A stretch of DNA of 64,000 bases from Spongilla lacustris (taxonomy: Eukaryota; Porifera; Demospongiae; Spongillida; Spongillidae). Each line of letters starts with the position of its first letter. Position 1 is the stretch's first letter. The translations under genes were made by a program, and so were the position numbers. The notes beneath the pieces are model-generated. The model ran no database searches, was not told the DNA's origin, and saw nothing but the letters and a program-made list of their open reading frames with translations. This document shows positions 34,272 through 44,530 of this stretch, piece by piece. The stretch is taken from NCBI GenBank assembly GCA_949361645.1, contig OX442426.1, positions 7,061,151 through 7,125,150 on the forward strand, written 5' to 3'.

Positions 34272-35239
34272 CACGGCTGTTTCGAGATGGACATTAGGTT
34301 TTTTAATTAGAAATGTATTACATTTACGGTACTATTAGTGTTCCGACGAATGAAGGAGCTCATTAAAATGTGGTTTATGTTCTAAAATCTATTTTGATCA
34401 CAAAAAGCTATCAATAAATAATGCTATTATATTAAGCTTTTCTACATTCATTTCCGTACTGGATAAGATATGTGCGCACTGTCGAGACGTGTTATTTCCC
34501 TGCCTACTAACTCCGCGCAGGTAACGGTCATATTATGGCTTACTTTGAAACGCTCGAACGGCAACCAATTTTTCTCGAAAAAACGCCTGACTCTTGGGCA
34601 TGAAACTTACCTTTCCGTAAAGAGGAATCTTTGCACATTCTATACGTGTATAGTTCATGCTTAGACACATTTTCTGGTGAGAGAACAAAACGGTTACTTT
34701 TAGTTTGTTTAGTCATGAATAATTGAAGTCACGTGAATGAACAGTTACAGCAATGGATATTCCGCAATGCCAAAGAACACCTTTTATGCAGCGTATGTGG
34801 AGACAGATGATAAAAAACCTCTGCTGGTCATCAAGAGACAACATATAGCAGTGCTACCTTTTTAGTGGAGCTCAGGACATGTTTTCAAACTGAAAATCGT
34901 AAAGCTAAACAATTGGTCCCTACACTGTCCCAGTACATGCACATGCAAGGTAAACATATTCACATGACCTCATAGGGTTAATCATATATGCACATACACA
35001 AATACATGCACATACATGTTTAAACCATACATGTGTACACTCATCCAGGGTGACCACAAGGTGTCACGTTAAGTGCTTTGCTCCTTCATATAAAGACCAT
35101 TGCACCTCCAAAGATCATGTGTGGTAAAAAGGACCCTACATTAGCACCATAGGCAAGGCTTGCAGAGCACCTGCAGAGCACCCACCAAGTAGGCAAGGCC
35201 TGCAGAGCCAGTCATGGGCGTCCCCAGAGTGGGGGCAGG

Positions 35240-35625
35240 GGGGCCATGGCCCCCCCCCCCCCCCCCCCCCCCCTTTGGGACTGAATGGCGCCCTTATAAT
35301 AAAAGTTAACATATATGCCCCCCCCCCCCACTGATTGAATGGGCCGAAAGGGGACAGCACCCCCCCCTCCACTGATTGAATGAGCTGAAAGGGGACAGCA
35401 CCCCCCCCCCCCCCCACTGATTGAATGAGCCGAAAGGGGACAGAACCCCCCCCCCCCCCCACTGATTGATTGAATGGGCTGAAAGGAGACAGCATCAGCA
35501 CCCTCCCCCCACTGATTGATTGAATGGGCTGAAAGGGGACAGCATCAGCACCCCCCCCCCCCCCCCCCCGCGCCAAAGCAGACAGCAACCCCCCCCCCCC
35601 CTCCCCCCTTTTTCCACTGGTTGAA
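35240..35625. repeat. Minisatellite with poly(C) runs (CCCCCCACTGATTGAATGRGC units)
   Basis: Six or seven units of about 55 bp, each with CACTGATTGAATG, GAAAGGGGACAGCA and a poly(C) run of variable length. The same GAATCGGCC...GCGGACAGC pattern appears at 49375-49460. Confidence 0.9.
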
Positions 35626-35699
35626 TCAGCCGAACGTATTCGCGGCTGTCAAATGGCACTCCCTTGCCCTATCCTGGCCCCCCCCCACCCCCTTCCAGA

Positions 35700-36005
35700 A
35701 AAGCTGGGGGTGCCCATGCCAGTAGGCTGGGGGTGCCCATGCCAGTAGGCTGGGCCTTCAGAGCACACACCCAGTAGGCTAGGCCTTACACCAAGTAGCC
35801 AAGGCCTTCAGAACACACACCTAGTAGGCAAGGCCTTCAGAGCATACACCTAGTAGCCAAGGCCTGCAGAGCACACAACTAGTAGGAAAGGCCTTCAGAG
35901 CACACACCCAGTAGCCAAGGCCTACAGAGCACACACCAAGTAGGCACTTGGTCTGCAAAGCAAAAATCCAGCATAGTACACACCTAGTAGGTCCAGTAGG
36001 CAATT
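35700..36005. repeat. Minisatellite, ~29-bp unit GGCCTTCAGAGCACACACC-AGTAGGCAA
   Basis: About ten variable copies; lies inside the transposon at 34272-36930. Confidence 0.9.
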
Positions 36006-36083
36006 TAAGGCCTGCTGGCTATGGCATTTCTCATCTTTTACAGCCACTGACTTTAGTGTGAGTGACAAAGGCCCAAATTTCTT

Positions 36084-36266
36084 TTGCAATACAAGAATTT
36101 TTTTAGCTACTCCGACTTTGCTTTCCCTGGAACAAAGAGGACAATTAAAATGCATATACTGGAAATGCACATCATTGAGTGGATGAGTACATACAATGCT
36201 GGACTTGGACTAATGGGAGAACAAGGCACTGAAGCCATACATGCCCATTTCAAACAAGTTGTATAG
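36084..36266 (+). pseudogene. C-terminal fragment of the transposon protein (copy 2)
   Basis: The open block reads KMHILEMHIIEWMSTYNAG then GLMGEQGTEAIHAHF and stops at TAG 36264-36266. The same block is in the elements at 41957-44530 (KMHLLEEHTVEW, GEQGAESIH) and 56433-59384. The pattern KMH-LE-H--EW then GEQG-E-IH---F resembles a protein family I recall as abundant in cnidarian and sponge genomes. The conserved E in GEQG could be a catalytic acid, but that is inference. The upstream part is missing or scrambled by repeats. Confidence 0.6.
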
Positions 36267-36934
36267 GACAAGGACGTATGGCTGTATGGCAAACAAAGTG
36301 CAGTGGCTAAAATGCATCATGCAAGAGCATCACCTGAGTGTGTGTCTTACAGTACTCTTAATGCCAATAAGAACGATAAAAAGAAAGCGCGAAGACTAGA
36401 ACTGAACCTTGTTAAGATATACTCATGGCATTGATTTCATTTAATGTTACGATAGTACCCTGAATACCGGTAGATTCATCCGTGAATCAATGAAGCGGTC
36501 CGCCATGTAAACAATAACTGCCATATTCAGAGCCTTCGTACGTCTCACAGAAAATGTGTCTAACAACAGAGATAGTAAGAATACGTAGAGGTAACACTGT
36601 TGTATACTCTCGTATAAGTTTATAGATCACTTGTCAGGCAAAAAAAAGAAAAAACATTTTTCAAAGATAATAACTCCAAATGGAGCGCTATCAGTCCAGG
36701 CTCGATATCGTGGCGTACGTGCACACAAATACCATAACGCTGGTATGTCTGTAATCCTCGAAGGATGCTTAACCCATATTTTCATGTGTATAAAGCTTAC
36801 CTTAAACGGATTGTACAAGAGAGCCCACATTCCAATGCTATGCTATAATGAGGTCTCCATTAAATCTTCTATCGCCAAGTATGGGGACGAGGCCTAATGT
36901 CCATCTTTTCAATGCAATGAAACACCCGTGGACG

Positions 36935-37820
36935 ATGGACAGTTGCAAACTATTAATATATTTAATAATTATATTAGTTCAAAGTATGCCATTGTCATTA
37001 TAGTGATCACAAGCAAATTTTATCGCATGGAAACAAGCTCACCAGGTTCTGCATCGATCGATCTTTGTATTGCCGCTCTACAATCACAGTGTTTGGTTGC
37101 AATGTAAAAAAATAGACATTATTGCTTGTCTGATCGTCTGGGTTTGTTGGTATTGCATAAAAATAGACACAAAAAATTTATAAAAATCAAAATATTGGTG
37201 TTTTTATTTTTATATTTAGGAGTATAATAGTAATAATAGTACATGTATGATGACTTGCAATTATCAGGACCTACGTTAGTAGGTCCTATGTAGGATTTGA
37301 AGTGTGATGAATACGATTAGCAAAACACTAGATTCCACTATTGCCGATGTGCCGTAAAATCAGTAGGACTTTAGCGAGCGTATTTGGATACAGCAGTCGA
37401 GTACCTACAACTTAGTAAAACTGCCGACGCTTAGAAAGCTCAGGCAACAGAGATACGGCTCACTCGTTCCCACACTCGAACCTAGAAAAATGTTTCTCCA
37501 TCTTTCGGATCTGATAAGATAAGATTCGCTCGGATAAGAGGTTTATTGCACTGTATCTTCGTCACGATTGAAGTATAATGTTAGCCGTTTTTAAAAGGAA
37601 CTGTAGGAGACAAGTTAGAAACTTTCTGCCGAATTTGTCTATTACTTTCCGAATTTGAGTTATACTGAACACAATTTCGATCTTTAGCAAACTTAGTTAT
37701 GTTAACACATCAGCTTCTTATGCCTTATATGGAGGTCATGGCCAGAAGCCACTGAAGCGCTATTCCAAAGCTAGAAGGGTGCTCTGGCCCTATTAGCTGC
37801 ACCGGAAACACGTGTACAAG
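36935..37820. other. No gene recognised
   Basis: AT-rich sequence with a short inverted motif GGACCTACGTTAGTAGGTCC at 37269-37288, similar in style to the GTCCTAC palindromes near 20100 and 20801. Confidence 0.4.
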
Positions 37821-37827
37821 TCATAAA

Positions 37828-38040
37828 TTGACGAAATTTGAGTCGGATGAATGTAAGGAGCGTGACAGTATTCAAGAAGCGCATGAAACAAAGAAGGCTT
37901 GCGACAGGAAGCGCTACAAAGCTGATTTTGAAAGTAAGAAGGATAGCACGAAGGCCTACTACGATCAAAATCGAGAACTGATTTTAGCCTCCAAACAAGC
38001 TCAATATCAGGCAAATCCAAAGGAAAAGAAATCATACGAG
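37828..38040 (+). pseudogene. Lys-rich coding fragment, probably transposon-derived
   Basis: The open frame reads ...SIQEAHETKKACDRKRYKA, then AYYDQNRELILASKQ and YQANPKEKKSYE, and ends at a donor-like GAG/GTAGGAG. The YY-x-x-N-x-E-L-I and Y-x-A-N-P-x-x-x-K pattern resembles short Lys-rich repeats seen in invertebrate transposon-encoded proteins. That resemblance is from memory and weak. No other exon is evident. Confidence 0.3.
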
Positions 38041-38074
38041 GTAGGAGTATACCGTTTGGGTGCAATATGTCCAT

Positions 38075-38345
38075 GTTTATTCGCGCGCAACAGTGGCGGC
38101 CTGGCCGGGGGGGGCCAGGGGGGGCACCAACCCACCTGCCGCTTTATAACATGGGGCGCCACGGACACCGAAGGGCGCCAGGCGGCAGGTCAATGTATTA
38201 TCAAGCGCTAGCGCTTGATCAATCGTCCGATTTAATCGTTATAAATCTTGATTAAATTAACAAATTAACTCGCCTGTATTGCGCATGTGCATGTGCACTG
38301 TCACCTCCCACCGTGTAGAAGTTAGCCCCACATTCCTCAGCCGCA
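38075..38345. repeat. Dispersed repeat with CAGTGGCGGCCTGGCC end, inverted relative to 49310-49590
   Basis: The end CGCGCAACAGTGGCGGCCTG with a GC-rich interior is followed by CCGTGTAGAAGTTAGCCCCA (38312). At 49331-49355 the reverse complement GGGGCTAACTTCCACACGG appears, and at 49555-49575 CAGGCCGCCACTGGCGCG. These appear to be two insertions of one family in opposite orientation. Confidence 0.5.
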
Positions 38346-38349
38346 CATT

Positions 38350-40180
38350 CCTGCGGAATAATTACTTTGAGATGAATACGTTTAGCCGTACGGCTAAGCA
38401 AAACATGAATTTCATTGTCGCGTAAAACTAAATAACTACTACCGTACCCGCGTGTGCCAGCATACGACGCGGATAGAAGCGTAAAAACGCATTTAACATA
38501 TTCACAATCTTGTATGCACTCTATGACGCTACTTTCCGATACATAAACACACACACAACAACAACAACAACAATAATAAATCAATAAGTCTGGAGCATAA
38601 AATGATGACATGTTCAATTGCTTTGGATTGCGCAATACTGAACCGATAAAATTGGTCACAACCTGAAAAGGCATTAATATTTTTAAAAAACTAAATACAC
38701 AAATTGCTACAAATGTATATACCTCTGACCATGCAAATAATTAGAAGTAAAATAGACTAAAGCTGGATTTCTGATGCCTGTTAAAATAACCATTACATGC
38801 ATAACATACCTTACCTTGACAATGTTGAATGGCCCCTTCGGATTAGGTTCTAGAATTTTTCCCACAGTTTTGGTGTTCTTCAGGTATAATGTGATCTTAC
38901 ACCGCTAATGACCTCTGATATTCAGTCCTGTACATGTAGTTGGCTAGAATAATGTGTAAAGGTATATTTCAGTAAAAAATTGTACTTGAAATTCCTTCAC
39001 AGCTAGCTAGTGCTTCTTACTTCTCTTGTAAATGGGGCACTGCATGGGTTTCACTTTTTAATGCAGCTGGGATAACATATAATTGCTTTACATAATATAT
39101 ACTCCTTAATTGTAGGGTCATAGATGGAAAATATCTGAGGTAGTCATGCAGAACTCTCAGCAGAATCGTTATCATCACCACCAGGTTTGTTTTGGGTATT
39201 TTTATTCTTGTACATATGTATTATCACTGACAATATAACCCCAGCATCAGCAGTGCCACCACATCCTTCATCACCACTATAACCACCATTGCTACCATTA
39301 CCATTATCATGCTCTGAGTGACGCTTTGCTGCAAATGTGACCTTCACTTGAAGTTGCAGTGACACTTTATGCAGACGTATTCTTAATCATGATAGGATGC
39401 TTGTGCTTGTCTAACAAAATTTGCATGATTAATTTATGGTGCATCATGCAGTGATATATGATACCATGCATCTGCTTCTTGTAGTGGGTATAGCTCATCA
39501 TGTGATAATTTAGTCATGCATAGACCATTCATGCACTCCAAGCAATGAATTTATAAACCCTCTATCTGGCCATGGGTATGGAGGTATGAAAATCCTCCAA
39601 ATTCAGCCTTGCTGCCTATTGGATACAAATATTAAGTAGCAGTGTTTATGTGAATGTAACCTAATATCATGATATAAATTTATACTTTTTGTATACACAA
39701 ATCACATCGGTTGTGCATGGTACTATGAGGTATGACTGCTGCCATAAAGATGTCAAAGGATGCATGTGGATTTGATTTTTCTAACAAAGCTTGTGCAGCA
39801 AGGTACAAGTAACCACTTCATTCATTACATGATGCATCATTTGGAGGTGTCTCACCTGTGCATGTCAGCAATGTATTTTGCAAGTGCACTAGGCTCAAAA
39901 TTGTGCTTTCGTCTACAGAGGTGGCTATACAATACACACAAACACAACTACACAAATACATGCATAATTAACAAACTTCAACCAATGTAACAAAATATCA
40001 TAATCATTATTCACATTACAAATTTATGGCAGTACATGTAGGTAAACAAAATACATAACAGATAAAAAGTTCAGAGTACAACTGCATCCTCTATGACAAA
40101 GGTCCTGATGAACTGTTTGATGGATCTAAAAGATAATAATATACATTAAATCACATATATAAAACCATTATTCTACAACT
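38350..40180. other. No gene recognised
   Basis: AT-rich intergenic sequence with scattered CA and GTT simple repeats (38555-38580, 39240-39310). No coding exon or RNA gene is evident on either strand. Confidence 0.45.
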
Positions 40181-40184
40181 CACA

Positions 40185-41090
40185 AGAACGGCATCCAGCT
40201 CAATAGGTCATACTTAGTGAAAACCCCAGCTGGACCAGTTTTCAGGATGATCCGCGTATGATATTGGATCAATAGTTGGCACAGGGACACAACTACCCTG
40301 TGGGTACATAGAACAGCTCAGATCTTGCCTAATGAAATGTGCTTTGCAAATCACAAGAATGACATCCATCTCTATAGGTCAACTTGTAAGTACTTAATAA
40401 GTTGTGGTCACACCTCCAGTTGATACAGTGTTCAACGTCTGCGCATGACGTTGGGTCCCTGCATGATTGGTACATAGACACATCTACCCTGTGGGTACAT
40501 GAAACAGCTCAGAGCTTGCCTCAATGTGCTTTGCAACTCACAAGAATGACATCCATCTTCATATGCAGAATTTGTAAGTACTTAGTAGTTGTGGTCACAG
40601 GGATCCATAGTTAATCCACTTCTTCAAAATCCACGCGTGATGTTGCTTCCCTGGTAGGCACATAGACACACCTACATGTAACATGAAACAGCTCAGAGCT
40701 TGCCTCAATGCGCTTTGCAACTCAAATGAATGACATCCCTTTTCATAGGTCAGAATTTAATAGCTGTGGTCACATGGGTCCATAGTTCATCCCCTTGTTC
40801 AAAATCCGTGTGCGACATTGGGTCCCTGGTTGGTACATAGACACACCTACCCTGTGGGTACATGAAACAGCTCAGAGCGTGCCTCAATGTGCTTTGCAAC
40901 TCACAAGACAGACATCCATCTTCATAGTTTAGAATTTCTAAGTACTTATAAGTCGTGGTCGCACCCCAAGCGTTCACAATCCACCCATAGCGTTGGGTCC
41001 CCCGTTGGCACAGAGACACACCTACTCTGTGGGTACAAGGAACAGCTCACACTTTGCCTCAATGTGCTTTGCAACTCACAAGAATGGCAT
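40185..41090. repeat. Diverged left edge of the 163-bp satellite
   Basis: About five units of roughly 180 bp. Each has GTAAGTACTTA, GGTCACA, TTGGCACAGGGACAC-like, CTACCCTGTGGGTACAT and TGCTTTGCAACTCACAAGAA, clearly homologous to the array at 44531-49090 but much more diverged from one another. Confidence 0.85.
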
Positions 41091-41092
41091 TG

Positions 41093-41932
41093 CACGCGCG
41101 TATCCAGAAATGGAAGGAGGGAGGTGCCGAAGGGATAGCGCGCGAAGCGCGCGCGAAATTTTTTGCAACTACGCCCACTCAGCAGTATAGTTTAACAGAA
41201 ATACAACGGCTCAATGGGCAAGAATGTCTGCAATCGCCAAGGATGGCACCGAGCGCATACACTAATAGGGTGCATGCATATATCCAAAAGCCGCCGAATA
41301 GCGCTTTAGCACACTAAATGATCCGCTGAGTATGCTGTGAATACCGATAAGCGCTCAGGCATTTGCCAGCAATGCAGCTTTATCACTGTGCCTGTGGGTA
41401 CAATCTGCTGATGGAAGATCTGCAAACTTCTGAAACTGTATCCATGCCAAGGATAAATTTAGAGCCATTTATGCATGTATTGTAAAAGTGCGCTTTTCAG
41501 CTGGAGGATGACTAACAGTCAACGGAATCCAACTACATATATACATGTCCCAACGAAAAAATGTCTCGTGTTTTAAACTAGCGCATCTTCGTAATCGTTA
41601 ACGCTTCCGACATCCTGTTTAGCATTTCAGGAAAGAGCTGGGACTCCAGGCACAGGATTTTAAAGAACGGAGCTGCGTTCATGATTACGAAGATACGCTC
41701 GTTTAAACACGAGACATTTTTTTCGGTGGGGGCAGAGTGGACTTTACGCTAATCTTATATAGTGATGATAATAATAGAAGTGAATTGAATTAATTTACGA
41801 CGCTAAAGCGTACGTATATGCCTGCGAAGGGAAATTATGAGCGTACTCACTGTTTGATTATTTTAATTATATTCATTCTTGGGTCGGAGGGGGGTGCCTT
41901 AGCCCCTTGAGCCCCCCCTTAAATACGCCACT
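41093..41932. mobile_element. 840-bp insertion in the satellite, probable dispersed repeat
   Basis: The satellite breaks after GGCATTG at 41092 and resumes at GCATTGGTCAGCTTG at 41933, giving a 6-bp GCATTG target duplication. The ends are CACGCGCGTATCCAG and ATACGCCACT. Inside lies a foldback MITE (41556-41724) and no coding frame. Confidence 0.6.
41556..41724. mobile_element. Foldback MITE, ~170 bp
   Basis: CGAAAAAATGTCTCGTGTTT...GCGCATCTTCGTAATC at the left is answered by GATTACGAAGATACGC...AAACACGAGACATTTTTTTCG at the right. The arms are about 43 bp around an ~80-bp core. Confidence 0.85.
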
Positions 41933-42814
41933 GCATTGGTCAGCTTGTAAGTACTTCACGGGTGTTTCAGAGTGGACATTTACGGATATTTAGATGTCCA
42001 ATTGCACATTTACGTAAAAATGATTTTGGTAGCTCATTAACGGGCTAACATGTTCAAGGCCTGTTTCCGCTACAACCCAGTTTCACTACGCCTCTCTATT
42101 GATAATTCCAAGCATAGTATTAGTCTAAGCACAAACCCAAATCAACTGCTCACATGTTTACAGCATTTCAACATACGGCGCAACGTTTCTAGTAATCACG
42201 TGCCCCTTAATTCGTTACGAGTGCATCTTTTGGTGGGCTATTTGTGAGGCTCTTGAACTTCCAGGTGAGTTGTGACGATAAAATACAGAATCTACGGGCA
42301 TTGTAAAACAATTTAAGCTGGGACATATATCTCGAGACGCGATATCTAGGGCATATAAAATCGCGGCTGAAATCTATGAATAATTATCAACAACTTGGTT
42401 TTTATATATGCTTTGCGATGGAATTCCATAACAGTTAGCTTACAAAACATTGCAGGGTGTGCGGTGGGAGGTTAGTGGTGGCAAATATGTCAAAAAGAAG
42501 CATATACAACTCCATATTTTACAAAAAGGAGAATAAACTAGCTTTTGGTATCAATGATCATATCGAGATCCACCCATAATCGTTCTGCAAACCGTGTAAG
42601 CTAAGGGGAGGGTGTTAAATGCTTTGAGGCAGAAAAAGCTAATACCATTTAAAAGTTTGGTCATGCCCTGCAAGTGGAAAGCCCATACTATAGACAAGTG
42701 TGAAGTGAGTGAGGAGCAAATTATAATTGCATGATCACATTTAGGTTTGCCAGCATTTTGAGGTGCTGGTGAAAGGTAGTACGAAGAAAAAAAAGTGACA
42801 AAACAAACTGCCAA

Positions 42815-43312
42815 ATGTCAAGTGCTTCACTACAGTCATTATTTACACATATTGGGTACATTGCACCAGTTTTGATTTCAACCAGTGTCCAGCCAGCTGC
42901 TACACAATCAGTTTCTGCCATCAACTATCTAAAGTGTCCACTCTGCCTTTGTATTCTGCACAGACCAGTAGAGCTACCGTGCCAAAGTCTTGTCTGTGCA
43001 GAATGACATTGTCGGCAAACAACATGTTCCTGTTGCCATGACAACAACTCACCTTTAACTGCTGCCAGCATAAATGCAGCTCCTGATGTCTTCTTGTCCC
43101 TCCTAAGTGATGTATTGCTTCAATGCAACTCATGTAAAACAGAGGAGCGTACCTCTCACATGTTTGCAACACCATCTCCTCCATGTGGTACTGAGGTAAA
43201 CGTACCATCTGTAATTCAAAATTCAAAGAATGAAAGCCCAGAGCCCAAATGTTTTGCAGATTCCAACTGGGGGTGGGGCGGGGGGGGGGGGGGGGGGGAG
43301 GGGGGAGAGTAA
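42815..43312 (+). pseudogene. RING-like, RAG1-N-terminus-like module of the transposon protein
   Basis: The frame from ATG 42815 is open to 43312 except for one TGA at 43004-43006. It contains YLKCPLCLCILHRPVELPC, QSLVCAE, then after the stop HCRQTTCSCCHD, and 25-30 residues later VFLSLLSDVLLQCNSCKTE. The order CPxC - PVELPC - VC - CxCC followed by FLSLL...CNSC parallels the RING plus following zinc-finger region of RAG1 (CxxC, DPVE-x-x-C, VFC, CPSC, then FLSVL...C). This is a family-level resemblance judged by eye. The frame ends in a poly(G) tract, and the stop and a missing histidine ligand indicate decay. Confidence 0.55.
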
Positions 43313-43716
43313 GTAAATTTGTACAGCAATAATAATTACATGAACTACTCACCATCATTCCAGCCAATAACTCTTGTAAGCATTACAAAAGGTCAAGGCT
43401 GAAGTTAAGCATCAAAGCCGGTGAACTTTGAGTTGTCACCTTCAACAAGTGAGGCACATACTGAATGATGATTGGTGTATACAAAATGTGGCCCAGCAGT
43501 ATCTTGTTCTCCTCATGGATGCTCAGCAGGTTGCAGACACATTTGAAGGGGCATTTGGAGCATGCCACTCCATCCATGACCAATGTTTTGTAACTGACAG
43601 ATGAGAAATGTGGAGAGAGTTAGGATATAGCAACATGACGTCATAGCTGTGGATGGGTATTAACTATGTGATTATTTTTTGCTATTGTTTCCATTCTGAA
43701 CTACTTTAGAACCAAT

Positions 43717-44033
43717 TTCCCCATGGCCAATGAAAATATCTCACCCAAAATGCACCTATTAGAAGAGCACACAGTTGAGTGGGTGAGAAGATACAACTTA
43801 TGATTTGGCATGCTGGGTGAACAAGGTGCTGAATCAATTCACCTGCGATTCAACGCACTGAACACCAACTACAGTTCAATTAGCATTTCAACGCACTGAA
43901 CACAATCTACAGTACGGTGTATCGTCAAAGAGCGCTTGATAAGTATTGCTCCTGACTCAATCCGTGCTCAGCCACCACCCACAAAGAGAGCAAAACGTAC
44001 GCCGGCCAAAACACGTTGCTGCTTCATAGCATA
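43717..44033 (+). pseudogene. C-terminal block of the transposon protein (copy 1), broken
   Basis: Reads FPMANENISPKMHLLEEHTV-EWVRRYNL, a TGA stop, then FGMLGEQGAESIHLRFNALN. After a frameshift follows CIVKERLISIAPDS and a basic tail PPPTKRAKRTPAKTR ending at TAG. CIVKERLISIAP aligns with CIVKEHYLKVFP of the element at 56433-59384, and GEQGAESIH with GEQGTEAIH of the element at 34272-36930, so the three are one family. The basic tail could be a nuclear localisation signal. Confidence 0.65.
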
Positions 44034-44530
44034 GTGGATTTATACCGGGCCGGTATTCACGTACATGTAGGCCTACACTCCCTCCATACATGCGCGCAGC
44101 ACACACTTGACAATGTTTGCACGTTACTTTTTGAAGCATGCAAATCGCGTCTCAGAAAATAAATACCATAAAAAGAAAGCTCGATCTATGTACAATACCT
44201 TTGTAAAAGTCGTTTCTCAACTGGAAGTGCGCACGTTGGGGACTAACCAGTTTTGAAAACCTACCTCCGCGTAAGTAGGCCGCTTTTGAACGACACTTCT
44301 CCAGAGCGTAACATTTCTTGATGCCCAAACACACCTTGTTCAGTAGAGCACAGTTTCATCTTCAACAATACTTCGTCTAAAAGGTCACCACGTGTTCCAT
44401 TCAGTAACTGTACAGCGAATTCCAACGGGTACAAATCATTACAACCGTTGCTAGGTGAGATAATTGCCATTTCAAAATTTCGGGGCGTAGGTCTGAATGT
44501 CCACCAATTCAATGGATTGAAACACCCGTG

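Larger units (their letters stand above)
34272..36930 (+). mobile_element. Chapaev/N-RAG-TP-like DNA transposon, copy 2 of 3, degenerate
   Basis: The left end is CACGGCTGTTTCGAGATGGA and the right end is ...GAAACACCCGTG, imperfect terminal inverted repeats with TGGACATTAGG inside the left end and CCTAATGTCCA inside the right. It is flanked by a perfect 4-bp duplication GACG at 34268-34271 and 36931-36934. Length is 2659 bp. The middle (35130-36010) is filled by poly(C)-containing and 29-bp minisatellites. A C-terminal coding block with the family motif survives at 36084-36266. No RING remnant was found in this copy. Confidence 0.8.
41957..44530 (+). mobile_element. Chapaev/N-RAG-TP-like DNA transposon, copy 1 of 3, best preserved
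   Basis: The left end is CACGGGTGTTTCAGAGTGGA and the right end ...TGAAACACCCGTG, flanked by a perfect 4-bp ACTT duplication (41953-41956 and 44531-44534). Because it sits in a satellite unit whose uninterrupted sequence GTAAGTACTTATTAG is known from some 27 neighbours, the insertion site and duplication are unambiguous. Length is 2574 bp. It carries a RING-like N-terminal coding block (42815-43312) and the C-terminal block (43717-44033), both with stops. Confidence 0.9.

Noticed and set aside
42815..43312. RING block as a functional host ubiquitin ligase
   Set aside because: In-frame TGA within the zinc-binding region, poly(G) at the end, and location inside a transposon with clear ends and target duplication.
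41957..44530. Reading the transposon as Transib or a true RAG1 core element
   Set aside because: Target duplications are 4 bp, not 5 bp, and no RAG1 core catalytic motifs are visible; only the RING/zinc-finger module is RAG1-like.
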